Shown piece by piece: positions 50,329 through 59,705 of a stretch of DNA of 64,000 bases (position 1 is the first letter of the stretch; each line of letters starts with the position of its first letter). The position numbers were made by a program, and so were the translations under genes. This DNA comes from Streptomyces ficellus (GTDB lineage: Bacteria > Actinomycetota > Actinomycetes > Streptomycetales > Streptomycetaceae): NCBI RefSeq assembly GCF_030406405.1, contig NZ_JAUEPL010000031.1, forward strand, positions 1 through 64,000. Direction: 5' to 3'. The notes under the pieces were generated by a model. The model was given only the letters and a program-made list of their open reading frames with translations. It was not told the origin of the DNA and did not search any database.

Positions 50329-51144
50329 TTGCCTCGTGACGCATCACCCCGCCGCTACCTGATGTGCCCACCCACGCACTTCAAGGTGACGTACTCCATC
50401 AACCCGTGGATGGATCCCGCGAAACCGGTCGACCTGCCGCTCGCCCTCACCCAATGGGAAGACCTGCGCGACCGCTACCGCTCCCTCGGCCACACCGTGG
50501 AGCTGCTGGAGCCCCGTATCGATCTCCCCGACATGGTGTTCGCCGCCAACGGCGCCACCGTCATCGAGGGCCGGGTGCTCCTGGCCCGGTTCGCCCACGC
50601 CGAGCGCGTGCCCGAGGCCGCGGTGCACCGGGACTGGTTCCGGGCGCACGGCTTCACCGACGTCCACGAACCCGACCACATCAACGAGGGCGAGGGCGAC
50701 TTCGCCGTCACCGCCACGTACATCCTGGCCGGGCGCGGCTTCCGCTCCAGTCCCCTCTCGCACGACGAGGCGCAGGAGTTCTTCGGCCGCCCGGTGATCG
50801 GCCTGGAGCTGGTGGACCCGCGCTACTACCACCTGGACACGGCGCTGTGCGTCCTGGACGAGGCGGCCGACGAGATCATGTACTACCCGGGCGCGTTCTC
50901 GCCGGGCAGCCGCGCGGTGCTCCGCCGGCTCTTCCCGGACGCGCTGATCGCCGAGGAGGAGGACGCGGCGGCGCTCGGCCTGAACGCGGTGAGCGACGGC
51001 CGGCACGTACTGCTGCCGCAGGCCGCGGTGGGGCTCTACCGGCCGCTGCGCGAGCGCGGTTTCGAGCCGATCGGCATGGACCTGGGCGAGCTGCTCAAGG
51101 GCGGCGGCAGCGTGAAGTGCTGTACGCAGGAGCTGCGCGCCTGA
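50329..51144 (+). CDS. ddaH: Dimethylargininase / amidinotransferase-fold hydrolase
   Basis: The protein has 271 residues with the five-bladed amidinotransferase fold. Signatures are DMVFAANGATVIEG, NEGEGDFAVTATYILAGRGFRSS, YYHLDTALCVLDE (catalytic His) and GGGSVKCCTQEL (catalytic Cys near the end). DDAH converts methylated arginines to citrulline. Some relatives act on ornithine or arginine. The TTG at 50329 has GAGGAG seven bases upstream. A hairpin terminator follows the gene. Confidence 0.85.
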   Translation: MPRDASPRRYLMCPPTHFKVTYSINPWMDPAKPVDLPLALTQWEDLRDRYRSLGHTVELLEPRIDLPDMVFAANGATVIEGRVLLARFAHAERVPEAAVHRDWFRAHGFTDVHEPDHINEGEGDFAVTATYILAGRGFRSSPLSHDEAQEFFGRPVIGLELVDPRYYHLDTALCVLDEAADEIMYYPGAFSPGSRAVLRRLFPDALIAEEEDAAALGLNAVSDGRHVLLPQAAVGLYRPLRERGFEPIGMDLGELLKGGGSVKCCTQELRA

Positions 51145-51152
51145 GACGGTCG

Positions 51153-51184
51153 GGGACCGGCGCCCGCGTGGGGCGGCCGGTCCC
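51153..51184. terminator. Terminator after ddaH
   Basis: A 9-bp stem GGGACCGGC with GCCGGTCCC and a 14-nt loop, followed by a T/C-rich tract with three or four tandem copies of CTCTGCTCTT. Confidence 0.65.
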
Positions 51185-51247
51185 TCTCCGCTCTGCTCTT
51201 CTCTGCTCTTCTCTGCTCTTGTCTGTCCCTCGGTCGCCCCGGTGGCG

Positions 51248-51760
51248 TCAGTCGTCGAGGGCGATGCGGTACGTGACGTGGCTGCCGTACAGCACGATGG
51301 TGGCCTGCCCCTCGGCGTCCGCGTACGCGCCCGTGCCGCCGGTGATGGCCGACTTCCCGCCGTGTGGCGGGCGGCCGAAGCGGTCCAGCGTGTCGGTGAG
51401 GGTGATGCTGCCGGCGTCGGTGCGCAGGACGCGCTGGCAGAGCGTGACGATGCCGTGGCGGCGTACGTCGACGGCGCTGCAGTGTGCCGTGGCGTCGCCG
51501 ATCTTCTTGCCGGGCCTGCCCTTCCTGTCCTCGAACAGGTGGCCGTAGACGGTCCAGTCGGCGCCCACGCGGACCCGCTCCGGCTTGGTGTCGGTCTGCT
51601 TGACCCCGAGCCAGTTGAGGACCTTCACCTGTTCCTTGGTCTCCTTGGTGTCCTTGGGCGTGGGGACGGGCGCGGCGTGCGCGGTGGCGGTGAGCGTGAG
51701 CGTCGCGGTGGCGGCGGTCAGCACGCCGACGGCCAGCCGCCGGACTCGGGTGCGGAGCAT
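51248..51760 (-). CDS. Secreted allene-oxide-cyclase-barrel-like protein
   Basis: The protein has 170 residues. A signal peptide (RRLAVGVLTAATATLTLTATAHA) is followed by a beta-barrel domain. It has WTVYGHLFEDRKGRPGKKIGDATAHC, then SITLTDTLD and AITGGTGAYADAEGQATIVLYG. The G-G-T-G-x-Y/F-x-x-A-x-G motif is typical of dirigent/allene-oxide-cyclase-like barrels. No enzymatic role is established for bacterial members. GGAGG five bases before the ATG at 51760 fixes the start. Confidence 0.8.
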   Translation of the reverse strand: MLRTRVRRLAVGVLTAATATLTLTATAHAAPVPTPKDTKETKEQVKVLNWLGVKQTDTKPERVRVGADWTVYGHLFEDRKGRPGKKIGDATAHCSAVDVRRHGIVTLCQRVLRTDAGSITLTDTLDRFGRPPHGGKSAITGGTGAYADAEGQATIVLYGSHVTYRIALDD

Positions 51761-51873
51761 GGGACCTCCAGGGGAGTTGGGGGGCGGAAACGAGCCCACC
51801 TCAACTCCCCCGGGCCCCGAAGGCAATTGCCACGGGCACGACATCACCCGCCCGGTGGCACGGTGTCACCCCG

Positions 51874-52878
51874 TCAGCGGGGCGGCCACTGGTCCCCCCA
51901 GGCGGCGTCGCGGGCCGCCTTGTACAGCGGGCCGTGCCGCTTGGTCACCGTCTCACGGCGCAGAGCGTCGTCCTCGGTGCACAGCTCCAGCAGTACCTGG
52001 CCCTTGCGGATCTGCGGCTTTCGGGTCACCCGGGCGGGGGCCGGCGTCACGGGGAACCGGGTCGCCACGACGTAGCTGAACTTCTCGTCCTCGTACGCCA
52101 GCGAGCCGCCCTTGACCTGGCGGTGGAGCGAGGAGCGGCTGACGCGGGCGGCGAAGTGGCACCAGTCCGCGCCCGGCTCGATGGGGCAGGCGCCGCTGTG
52201 CGGGCAGGGTGCGGCGATCCGCAGGCCGGCCGCGACGAGCCGGTCGCGGGCGGCGACGATCCGCTCGTAGCCGTCGGGGGTGCCGGGTTCGACGATCACG
52301 ACGGCCTGGGCGGCCCGCGCGGCCTCGGTGACGACGGCGGTACGGTCCTGCTCGGTGAGCTCCTTGAGGACGTAGGAGATGGTGACGAGATCACCGCTCT
52401 CGATCCGCAGCGCCGCACTGATGCGTGAGCGGTGCCAGGTGGCGGCGCGCAGGGAGGGTATCCCCGAGGCGGCCGCCAGCTCCCGTCCCAGCGCGAGGGC
52501 GGGCTCGGCCCAGTCGAGGACGGTCGTACGCGGCGCCTCCGGCTGCTCCCACGCCTCGGCGACCGCCCAGCTCGCCGCCCCGGTCCCGCCACCGATGTCG
52601 GTGTGCGTGCCCGGCACCCACTCCGGCGCCGCGTCCCGCAGCGCCGCGAGCGCCGCCCGTACCGCCTCGAACGTCGCGGGCATCCGGTACGCGGCGTACG
52701 CGGCCACGTCCGACCGGTCGCGCAGCACGGGCGCGTCGGTGGGGGTCGTACCCCGGTAGTTGGCGATCAGCCGGCCGGTGGCCTGGGCGGCCTGTGTCGG
52801 CGGCAGCCCGTCGAGCAGCCCGGCGAGGGCGCCGCGCAGGGCTTCCGAAGCGGAGAGGGAGACGTTCACCCGCCCCAT
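51874..52878 (-). CDS. Rsm22-family methyltransferase-like protein
   Basis: The protein has 334 residues. The S-adenosylmethionine motif HTDIGGGTGAASWAVAEAW is near residue 95. The family-specific cysteine set CPHSGACPIEPGADWCHF, near 240, probably binds a metal or cluster. Rsm22 proteins are linked to maturation of the small ribosomal subunit. The ATG at 52878 or the GTG at 52869 could be the start. It is divergent from the lipoprotein-like gene at 53024. Confidence 0.85.
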   Translation of the reverse strand: MGRVNVSLSASEALRGALAGLLDGLPPTQAAQATGRLIANYRGTTPTDAPVLRDRSDVAAYAAYRMPATFEAVRAALAALRDAAPEWVPGTHTDIGGGTGAASWAVAEAWEQPEAPRTTVLDWAEPALALGRELAAASGIPSLRAATWHRSRISAALRIESGDLVTISYVLKELTEQDRTAVVTEAARAAQAVVIVEPGTPDGYERIVAARDRLVAAGLRIAAPCPHSGACPIEPGADWCHFAARVSRSSLHRQVKGGSLAYEDEKFSYVVATRFPVTPAPARVTRKPQIRKGQVLLELCTEDDALRRETVTKRHGPLYKAARDAAWGDQWPPR

Positions 52879-53023
52879 CGTAGGCGCCGCCCGGGGCCTC
52901 ACGGCCGCCGTCCCGGCGGGGTGCGGGGGCGGTCGTGAACCACTCGGCGCCCCGGGGCAGTTGCTAGGCTGGCCGACCATTGATCCGGTGGCCGTGCTCA
53001 CTGGCCGTGCTCACGGGGGGACC

Positions 53024-54364
53024 ATGAGGCAGAGGATCGTGCGCATGGCCCTGGTGGCCGGCGTGGCCGTTTCGGCGCTGCTGGTCCTGCTCGCGACCTG
53101 CGGGACCGGTGGGACGGATGCGACCGGTGGCGCCGGTGGCACCGGCCAGAGCACCGGGCAGAGCACCGGGCAGCCGGGCCGCGTGCGTGCCGCCCCGGTC
53201 ACGCGGCTCACCGTTCCCGCCGCGTACGACACCTCACGGGGCTGGGAGGTGACCGGTCTGTCGCCCCAGTACGTCATCGCCCGCCCCAGCGGGACGATCG
53301 CCTACCTGGAGCGCGCCGGCGACGCCCGGTACCGCCTGCGCACCCTCGACCCCCGGACCGGCCGGCCCGGCTGGGCGGGCGCGCCGTGGCGGCCGCTCGG
53401 CGATCCCGAGGTCTTCCCCGGCCTGCTGGCGATCACCACGGACGACCGGCAGTTCTTCGTGACGTGGTCGTACGGGAGGACCGGCGACGACCCGCTGACG
53501 ACCGCCGGCAGCCTGGTCTCGCTCGACCTGTACGACGCGGCCGACGGCGCCCGCCGACGGGTGGAGGTGCCATGGGCCGACGTACCGATAGTGACCGGCA
53601 CCGGCCCGGCCGTGCTGATCAGCGACGGCCGCACCAGGAGCGCGGTCGTCGCCCCGGACACCGGCGAGGTGAGCACGGTCCCGGCGCGGCGCCTCGGCCA
53701 CCCCAAGGGCTGCGCGGCCTGCCGGCAGCTGACCGCCGTGCGCGGGGTGACGCCGAAGGGGCTGCTGGTGAGCGGCGCGCGGGGGTTCTGGGTGCCGGGC
53801 GGCTGGTTCAGCCGCGACCGGGCTCCGGCGGGCGCTGACCCGGCGACGGGGGTGCCCGCCTCCGTCACGTACGGGCACATCCTCGCCCGCTGGCAGCAGC
53901 GGAAGGGCGCGGCGCGGGCCGCCACGCATGACATCTGGGCGGTTCACCACGCACGGACCGGGAAGCCGCTGGTGAAGGCGGAGTGCCGTAGGCCGGCGAT
54001 CGAACCGGGCGAGTACCCGCAGGCGGTGGTGTCGCCGGGCGGCCGCTATGTGATCGCCGGGAACCTCGCGTTCGACCTGGACGCACGTACCGGCCGCTGC
54101 TTCGAGGAGGCGGACGGTTCCAAGCCGCTCACGCTGACCACCGTCACCGACGCGGGCGTGGCGTACGGCGCGAGCAGCGCCCGCAGCGCGGCGGACGCCC
54201 TGGCCGGCGGGGGCGACCCGGTCGCCGTCGACCTGGCGACCGGTGTGCCCGAGGCGCTCGCGGCGAACGTACGGCTCCCGGCGGCGGAGGTGGCCGGGGT
54301 CGGCCTGTTCCCCTGGACGGACACGCGGGACCGGGTGCACCTGACCGGATACCGGCGGCGCTAG
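53024..54364 (+). CDS. Unknown secreted protein, beta-propeller-like
   Basis: The protein has 446 residues. A hydrophobic signal (RMALVAGVAVSALLVLLATC) ends in a possible lipobox cysteine. A G/T/Q-rich linker follows, with a TGQSTGQ repeat. The rest contains repeated strand-rich blocks (IAYLERAGDARYRLRTLDPRTG, then GSLVSLDLYDAADGARRRVEVPW) resembling PQQ/WD-type propeller blades. No catalytic motif is recognised. GGGGGG lies before the ATG at 53024. Confidence 0.75.
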   Translation: MRQRIVRMALVAGVAVSALLVLLATCGTGGTDATGGAGGTGQSTGQSTGQPGRVRAAPVTRLTVPAAYDTSRGWEVTGLSPQYVIARPSGTIAYLERAGDARYRLRTLDPRTGRPGWAGAPWRPLGDPEVFPGLLAITTDDRQFFVTWSYGRTGDDPLTTAGSLVSLDLYDAADGARRRVEVPWADVPIVTGTGPAVLISDGRTRSAVVAPDTGEVSTVPARRLGHPKGCAACRQLTAVRGVTPKGLLVSGARGFWVPGGWFSRDRAPAGADPATGVPASVTYGHILARWQQRKGAARAATHDIWAVHHARTGKPLVKAECRRPAIEPGEYPQAVVSPGGRYVIAGNLAFDLDARTGRCFEEADGSKPLTLTTVTDAGVAYGASSARSAADALAGGGDPVAVDLATGVPEALAANVRLPAAEVAGVGLFPWTDTRDRVHLTGYRRR

Positions 54365-54393
54365 CTGTACTGACTCCTGTGCTGACTCCCGCA

Positions 54394-55971
54394 CTAACGC
54401 CTGTGCTGACTCCTGTGCTGACTCCTGTGCTGACTACGCCACGGGCGGCACAGGCCCAGGAAGCAGGCCACCGCGCCCAGCGCGCAGGCCAGTTGGACCA
54501 CGGCCATCGGGACCGCCGTGGCCTCGCCCGCGATGCCGACGAGCGGTGAGGCCACCGCGCCGATGAGGAACGAGGACGTACCCAGCAGCGCCGACGCCGA
54601 GCCCGCCGCGTGCGGGGTGCGCATCAGGGCCTGGGCGTTGGTGTTGGGCATCGCGAGGCCCATCGCGGACATCAGGACGAACAGCCCGGCGGCGACCGGC
54701 ACCAGGCCGACGTCGCCGAAGACCCCGCTGGTCATCAGCAGCAGCGCACCGGCCGCCAGCGTGATCACACCGAGCCCGAAGCCCAGCGCCTTGTCCAGGC
54801 TGACCCGGCCCACCAGCAGCCTGCCGTTGATCTGGCCGACCGCGACGAGGCCGATGGAATTGATCCCGAAGAGCAGGCTGAAGGTCTGCGGCGAGGCGCC
54901 GTAGATCTCCTGGACCACGAACGGCGAGGCGGACACGTACGCGAACAGCGCGGCGAAGGCGAGCGATCCGGCCAGCATGTAGCCGGAGAAGACCCGGTCG
55001 GCGAGCAGTCCGCGCATCGTACGCAGCGCCTCGCCGACCCCGCCGCCGTGGCGCCGCTCCGGTGCGAGCGTCTCCCCCAGCCACTTCCACACCACCAGCG
55101 TGAGCAGCACGCCGACGACGGTGAGGACGTGGAAGACGCCGCGCCAGTCGGTGATCCGCAGCACCTGTCCGCCGATGACCGGCGCGATGATCGGGGCGGC
55201 GCCCGAGATCAGCATCAGGGTGGAGAAGAACCGGGCCATCTCCACGCCGTCGTACAGATCACGCACCACGGCCCGGGCGATCACGATGCCGGCCGCGCCC
55301 GCGAGGCCCTGGAGCAGCCGGAAGGCGATGAGCAGTTCGACGGTGGGGGCCAGCGCGCAGACGGCGGTGGCGGCGGCGTACACGATCATGCCGATGAGCA
55401 GCGGGCGGCGGCGCCCCCACTTGTCGCTCATCGGGCCGACGACGAGCTGGCCGAGCGCCATGCCGGCGAGGCAGGCGGTGAGGGTGAGCTGAACGGTGGC
55501 GGCGGGCGCGTGCAGGGACCGGGTCACCTCCGGGAGGGCCGGGAGGTACATGTCCATGGACAGCGGCGGCAGCGCGGTCAGCCCGCCGAGCACGAGCGTG
55601 ACCAGCAGCCCGACGCGGCGGGTGGCGGCGTCCTTCCCGGCGCGGGCCGGGGCCCGGGTGGCGGGTGCGGGGCCGGTGGGCGTCCGGGGCGCGGGTCCGG
55701 GGGGCGGCGTGGCTCCGGGCGACCCGCCGGGCGCGGCGAACGCGGCGGCCGCGGCGGGGTCGGTGGACGCACCGAGCCCGGCGGGGTCGGTGGACGCGGC
55801 CGGGTCGGTGGGCGTGGTGGACGCGGCCCGGTCGGTGGGCGTGGTGGACGCGGCCCGGTCGGTGGGCGTGGTGGACGCGGCCGGGTCGGTGGGCGTGGTG
55901 GGGGCCGGTATGGCGGCCTGTGAGTGCTTCGTCGGTATGTGTCCTGGCGTGCTCGGGCCGCTTTCCGGCAT
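54394..55971 (-). CDS. Bcr/CflA-type multidrug efflux MFS transporter
   Basis: The frame has 525 residues. The transporter core (about 120-510) has twelve segments. SMDMYLPALPEV near 137 and GPMSDKWGRRRPLL near 178 (motif A) mark the Bcr/CflA subfamily. The first 110 residues are low complexity. They include four 27-bp tandem repeats encoding TTPTDPAAS or TTPTDRAAS and a proline/alanine tract, so a shorter start is possible. The C-terminus ends in SQHRSQHRSQHRR, encoded by 12-bp repeats. Substrate unknown. Confidence 0.87.
   Translation of the reverse strand: MPESGPSTPGHIPTKHSQAAIPAPTTPTDPAASTTPTDRAASTTPTDRAASTTPTDPAASTDPAGLGASTDPAAAAAFAAPGGSPGATPPPGPAPRTPTGPAPATRAPARAGKDAATRRVGLLVTLVLGGLTALPPLSMDMYLPALPEVTRSLHAPAATVQLTLTACLAGMALGQLVVGPMSDKWGRRRPLLIGMIVYAAATAVCALAPTVELLIAFRLLQGLAGAAGIVIARAVVRDLYDGVEMARFFSTLMLISGAAPIIAPVIGGQVLRITDWRGVFHVLTVVGVLLTLVVWKWLGETLAPERRHGGGVGEALRTMRGLLADRVFSGYMLAGSLAFAALFAYVSASPFVVQEIYGASPQTFSLLFGINSIGLVAVGQINGRLLVGRVSLDKALGFGLGVITLAAGALLLMTSGVFGDVGLVPVAAGLFVLMSAMGLAMPNTNAQALMRTPHAAGSASALLGTSSFLIGAVASPLVGIAGEATAVPMAVVQLACALGAVACFLGLCRPWRSQHRSQHRSQHRR
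55780..55910. repeat. 27-bp tandem repeats in the MFS gene 5' end
   Basis: About four to five copies of a 27-bp unit, built around GCGGCCCGGTCGGTGGGCGT and GGTGGAC, are in frame with the minus-strand transporter gene. They encode nine-residue repeats. Confidence 0.8.
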
Positions 55972-56048
55972 CTCGTCTCCTGTTCTGGGGGCCGCGCCTA
56001 TGCTCTCAGCTCGTCGACAGTGGTTGAAACCTCAATTTGGGGGTTGGG

Positions 56049-57101
56049 ATGGCGGGGACGGCGGGGATGGGCGACGGGGCCGCGCCCGTGCGGTGGGGCG
56101 TGCTGGCGACCGGTGGCATCGCGGCGTCGTTCACGACCGATCTGCTGGGGATGGCGGACGCCGAGGTCGTGGCGGTGGCTTCCCGTACGGCCGCGTCGGC
56201 GCGGTCGTTCGCCGAGCGGTTCGGGATACCGAGGGCGTACGGCGACTGGGCGGGCCTCGCCGCGGACGAGGACGTCGACGTCGTGTACGTGGCGGCGCCG
56301 CACTCGGCGCACCGGGCGGCGGCGAGGCTGTGCCTGGAGGCGGGAAAGGCGGTGCTGTGCGAGAAGGCGTTCACGCTCAACGCGCGGGAGGCGCGGGAGC
56401 TGGTAGCGCTCGCCCGGGAGCGCGGGCTGTTCCTGATGGAGGCCATGTGGATGTACTGCGGCCCGGTGATCCGGCGACTGGTGGAGCTGGTGCGGGACGG
56501 GGCGATCGGTGACATCCGGTCGGTCCACGCGGACTTCGGGCTCGCGGGCCCCTTCGAGGCCGGCCACCGGCTGCGCGACCCGGCCCTCGGCGGCGGTGCG
56601 TTGCTGGACCTGGGCGTCTATCCGGTCTCGTTCGCGCACCTGCTGCTGGGCGAGCCCGACCGCGTACAGGCCGACGCGCTGCTGTCGCCGGAGGGCGCCG
56701 ACCTGAACACGGGTGTCCTGCTGGGCTGGGAGTCGGGGGCCACCGCGCTGCTGTCCTGCTCGATCGTGGCCGACACGCCCCTCACGGCGTCGGTGACGGG
56801 GACGGAGGGCCGGATCGAGTTTCCGCGCGGCTTCTTCTGTCCGGAGGGGTTCGTGCTGCACCGGGACGGGCGCGAGCCGGAGGAGTTCACCGTGGCGGGG
56901 CGGCACGACAGCCTCCAGCACGAGGCGGCGGAAGTGATGCGGTGTCTGCGGGCGGGCGAGACGGAATCGCCGCTGGTGCCGCTGGACGGCACGCTGGCGG
57001 TGATGCGGACGCTCGACGCGGTACGGGACCGCATCGGCGTCCGCTACCCGGCCGACCGCGAGGTCACGCCGGCTTCAGGCCCGGGTCGCCCGCCTCGGTG
57101 A
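56049..57101 (+). CDS. Gfo/Idh/MocA-family oxidoreductase
   Basis: The protein has 350 residues. The N-terminal NAD(P) fold has RWGVLATGGIAASFTTDLL, ASRTAASARSFAERFGIP, DVVYVAAPHSAH and the family motif VLCEKAFTLNAREA (EKxxxxN). The C-terminal domain has FLMEAMWMYCGPV and GALLDLGVYPVSFAH. Members oxidise sugars or cyclitols. The substrate is not predictable. The ATG at 56049 has GGGGG upstream. The 3' end overlaps phoD by 38 bp. Confidence 0.9.
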   Translation: MAGTAGMGDGAAPVRWGVLATGGIAASFTTDLLGMADAEVVAVASRTAASARSFAERFGIPRAYGDWAGLAADEDVDVVYVAAPHSAHRAAARLCLEAGKAVLCEKAFTLNAREARELVALARERGLFLMEAMWMYCGPVIRRLVELVRDGAIGDIRSVHADFGLAGPFEAGHRLRDPALGGGALLDLGVYPVSFAHLLLGEPDRVQADALLSPEGADLNTGVLLGWESGATALLSCSIVADTPLTASVTGTEGRIEFPRGFFCPEGFVLHRDGREPEEFTVAGRHDSLQHEAAEVMRCLRAGETESPLVPLDGTLAVMRTLDAVRDRIGVRYPADREVTPASGPGRPPR

Positions 57102-58701
57102 CGAACGAGGCGGCCGTCGTGACCGGGGCGCCGGGCGTGGTCACCGCCAACACCGTACGGAAGTCGGCGCGCGCCCGCTGCTCGTCGAGGGTGATCCGCA
57201 CATAGCCGCGCCGCCCGTTGTAGAACTTCAGGTGCGGGTTGGCGCGGGTGAGGTTGTCCCAGTTGGCGGGTCTGTCGGCGCCGTCCCGGCCGCTGGCGAT
57301 GGACGTGGCGACGAACTCGGTGCCGACGACCCGGGAGTCGGGGTTGTCGAAGTCGGCCTTCAGGTCGAACGCGTACCCGACGTGCACATCGCCCGTCAGG
57401 ACGACGAGGTTTTCGATCCCCGCCGCTGCCGCCCCGTCCAGGACGCGTGTGCGGGAGGCGGGGTAGCCGTCCCAGGCGTCCATGGAGAGCTTGTAGTCGG
57501 GGGTCGGGACGTTGCGCCGCTGGGCGAAGGTGACCTGCTGCGGTACGACGTTCCAGAGCGCGTCCGACTCCTTCCACCCGTCGAGCAGCCAGCGCTCCTG
57601 CTCGGCGCCGGTCATGGTCCGCGAAGGGTCCTCGGACTCGGGTCCCGGGGTCTGCCAGCCGTCGCCGTAGGCCTGGTTGGAGCGGTACTGGCGGGTGTCC
57701 AGGATGTCGAACTGGGCCAGCTGTCCGAAGCGCAGCCGCCGGTAGAGCCGCATGTCGGGGCCGGTCGGCCGCTGCGGGGCGCGCAGTGGCTGGTTCTCCC
57801 AGTACGCCCGGTACGCGGCGGCCCGGCGCAGCAGGAACTCCTCGGGCGGTACGTCGTTCTCCGGCGTCCCGCCCGCGTAGTTGTTCTCCGTCTCGTGGTC
57901 GTCCCAGGTCACGACGAACGGGTGCGCGGCGTGGGCGGCCTGGAGGTCGGCATCCGACTTGTAGAGGCCGTAGCGCAGCCGGTAGTCCTCCAGCGTGACG
58001 GTCTCGCGGTTGAAGTGGGCGGGCAGCCGGCGGTCGGTGTAGGCGCGGGCGCCGCCGGTGGCGCCCACGGCGTACTCGTACAGGTAGTCGCCGAGGTGGA
58101 AGACCACGTCGAGGTCCTCGTCGGCGAGGTGCCGGTACGCCGTGAAGTAGCCGTCGTGGTACGCCTGGCAGGAGACGGCGGCCAGTTTCAGCTCGCCCAC
58201 GCGGGCGCCGGGGCGCGGGGCGGTGCGGGTGCGGCCGGCGGGGCTGAGCCAGGCGCCGGCGCGGAAGCGGTAGTAGTACGCGCGGTCCGGGGCCAGGCCG
58301 GTCACCTCGACGTGGAGACTGTGGTCGAGCTCCGGGTGGGCGGTGGCCCGCCCGCGTCTGACGATCCGGGTGAACCGCTCGTCGCGGGCCAGCTCCCAGC
58401 GGACCGTGACGCGGGCGGCGGGCATGCCGCTGCCGGGCTCGTAGGGGCGGGGCGCGAGGCGGGTCCACAGCAGGACGGAGTCGGGCAGCGGGTCACCGGA
58501 TGCCACGCCGAGCGTGAACGGGTCCTGGTCGAGCTTGCGCGCGTCGACCTCGGCGGCGTGGGCGGTGCCGGGCAGGTTCACCGCGAAGGCGAGCGCGGCC
58601 GCGGCCCCGGTGACGGTGAGGAAGCCACGGCGGCCGAAGTGACGGGCGGCGGCGCGGAGTTCGGGTGCGTGCTGGGCACTGGACCGGTATGCGGGTGTCA
58701 T
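57064..58701 (-). CDS. phoD: Tat-exported PhoD-type alkaline phosphatase
   Basis: The protein has 545 residues. A Tat signal (HFGRRGFLTVTGAAAALAFA) is followed by an N-terminal Ig-like domain and the PhoD metallophosphatase core. The core has SCQAYHDGYFTAYRHLAD, VVFHLGDYLYEY, WDDHETENNYAGG and LTGDVHVGYAF, which supply the Ca2+/Fe3+ ligands. It releases phosphate from phosphomono- and diesters outside the cell. Expression under PhoP control would be expected, but I could not identify a clear PHO box in the 120 bp upstream. Confidence 0.93.
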   Translation of the reverse strand: MTPAYRSSAQHAPELRAAARHFGRRGFLTVTGAAAALAFAVNLPGTAHAAEVDARKLDQDPFTLGVASGDPLPDSVLLWTRLAPRPYEPGSGMPAARVTVRWELARDERFTRIVRRGRATAHPELDHSLHVEVTGLAPDRAYYYRFRAGAWLSPAGRTRTAPRPGARVGELKLAAVSCQAYHDGYFTAYRHLADEDLDVVFHLGDYLYEYAVGATGGARAYTDRRLPAHFNRETVTLEDYRLRYGLYKSDADLQAAHAAHPFVVTWDDHETENNYAGGTPENDVPPEEFLLRRAAAYRAYWENQPLRAPQRPTGPDMRLYRRLRFGQLAQFDILDTRQYRSNQAYGDGWQTPGPESEDPSRTMTGAEQERWLLDGWKESDALWNVVPQQVTFAQRRNVPTPDYKLSMDAWDGYPASRTRVLDGAAAAGIENLVVLTGDVHVGYAFDLKADFDNPDSRVVGTEFVATSIASGRDGADRPANWDNLTRANPHLKFYNGRRGYVRITLDEQRARADFRTVLAVTTPGAPVTTAASFVTEAGDPGLKPA

Positions 58702-58823
58702 GGACCCCTCCCCTGGCGATGGCTGTCAGGGGCATCTCAGTAGCACCGCTTGTCGGGTGCACAACATCCACATGTCGGCCACATGAGTTCCGCGTGCCGG
58801 ACTCTCCCGTACCCTGCGGCCTC

Positions 58824-59582
58824 ATGAGCGCAGTACACGGGATCGCGGTGGTGACGGGGGCCGGCTCGGGCATCGGCCGGAGCGTGGCGCTGGCCCTGGC
58901 CGCGGACGGCTGGACCCTGGCCCTGGCGGGCCGCCGCGCGGAGCCCTTGGAGGAGACGGCGGCCCTGGCCGGGCCCGATGTGGACACCCTGTGCGTCCCG
59001 ACCGACGTCACCTCCCCCGACGCGGTGACGGCCCTGTTCGCGGCCGTACGGGACCGCTTCGGCCGGGTGGACCTGCTGTTCAACAACGCGGGCAGTTTCG
59101 CCGGAGGCGGCACGCCGGTCGAGGACCTGGACTACGAGACGTGGCGCTCGGTCGTGGACGTCAACCTCACGGGCGCGTTCCTGTGCGCGCAGGCGGCGTA
59201 CCGCCAGATGAAGGAGCAGTCGCCGCGGGGTGGCCGGATCATCAACAACGGCTCGATCTCGGCGCATGTGCCGCGCCCGCACTCCATCGCGTACACGGCG
59301 ACCAAGCACGCGATGACGGGCCTGACGAAGTCACTGTCCCTGGACGGCCGTCCGTACCGCATCGCCTGCGGCCAGATCGACATCGGCAACGCGGCGACGG
59401 ACATGACGCGCCGCATGGAGACGGGCATCCTCCAGGCCAACGGCCAACTGGCGGTCGAGCCGGTCATGGACGCGGCGGACGTGGCCGGGATGGTGGCCCA
59501 CATGGCGGCCCTGCCGCTGGAGGCGAACGTCCAGTTCGCGACGGTGATGGCGACGACGATGCCGTACATCGGGCGGGGCTAG
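58824..59582 (+). CDS. Short-chain dehydrogenase/reductase
   Basis: The protein has 252 residues. Classical SDR motifs: VVTGAGSGIGRSVAL (cofactor loop), LFNNAGSFAGG (NNAG), the catalytic serine in IINNGSISAHVPRP, and YTATKHAMTGL (YxxxK). The arginines after the second strand (AGRRAEPLEE) suggest an NADPH preference. It is divergent from phoD with about 120 bp between the starts. Substrate unknown. Confidence 0.92.
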   Translation: MSAVHGIAVVTGAGSGIGRSVALALAADGWTLALAGRRAEPLEETAALAGPDVDTLCVPTDVTSPDAVTALFAAVRDRFGRVDLLFNNAGSFAGGGTPVEDLDYETWRSVVDVNLTGAFLCAQAAYRQMKEQSPRGGRIINNGSISAHVPRPHSIAYTATKHAMTGLTKSLSLDGRPYRIACGQIDIGNAATDMTRRMETGILQANGQLAVEPVMDAADVAGMVAHMAALPLEANVQFATVMATTMPYIGRG

Positions 59583-59705
59583 CCCGCCGGGGGGCATTGT
59601 CGGGGGCGTCGTCCCGGGGCGTCGCCGGGGGCGTTGTGGGGGGGCGTCGGCCGGGGGCGTTGTGGGGGGCGTCGTCGGGGGCGGCCGGGCCCCCACTGGC
59701 CAGGG
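59583..59705. repeat. G-rich imperfect repeats
   Basis: Between the convergent SDR and NTF2-like genes the plus strand carries repeated GGGGGCGTCG and GGGGGCGTTGTGGGG blocks with several G4-G7 runs. It may form G-quadruplexes. No gene is present. Confidence 0.55.
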
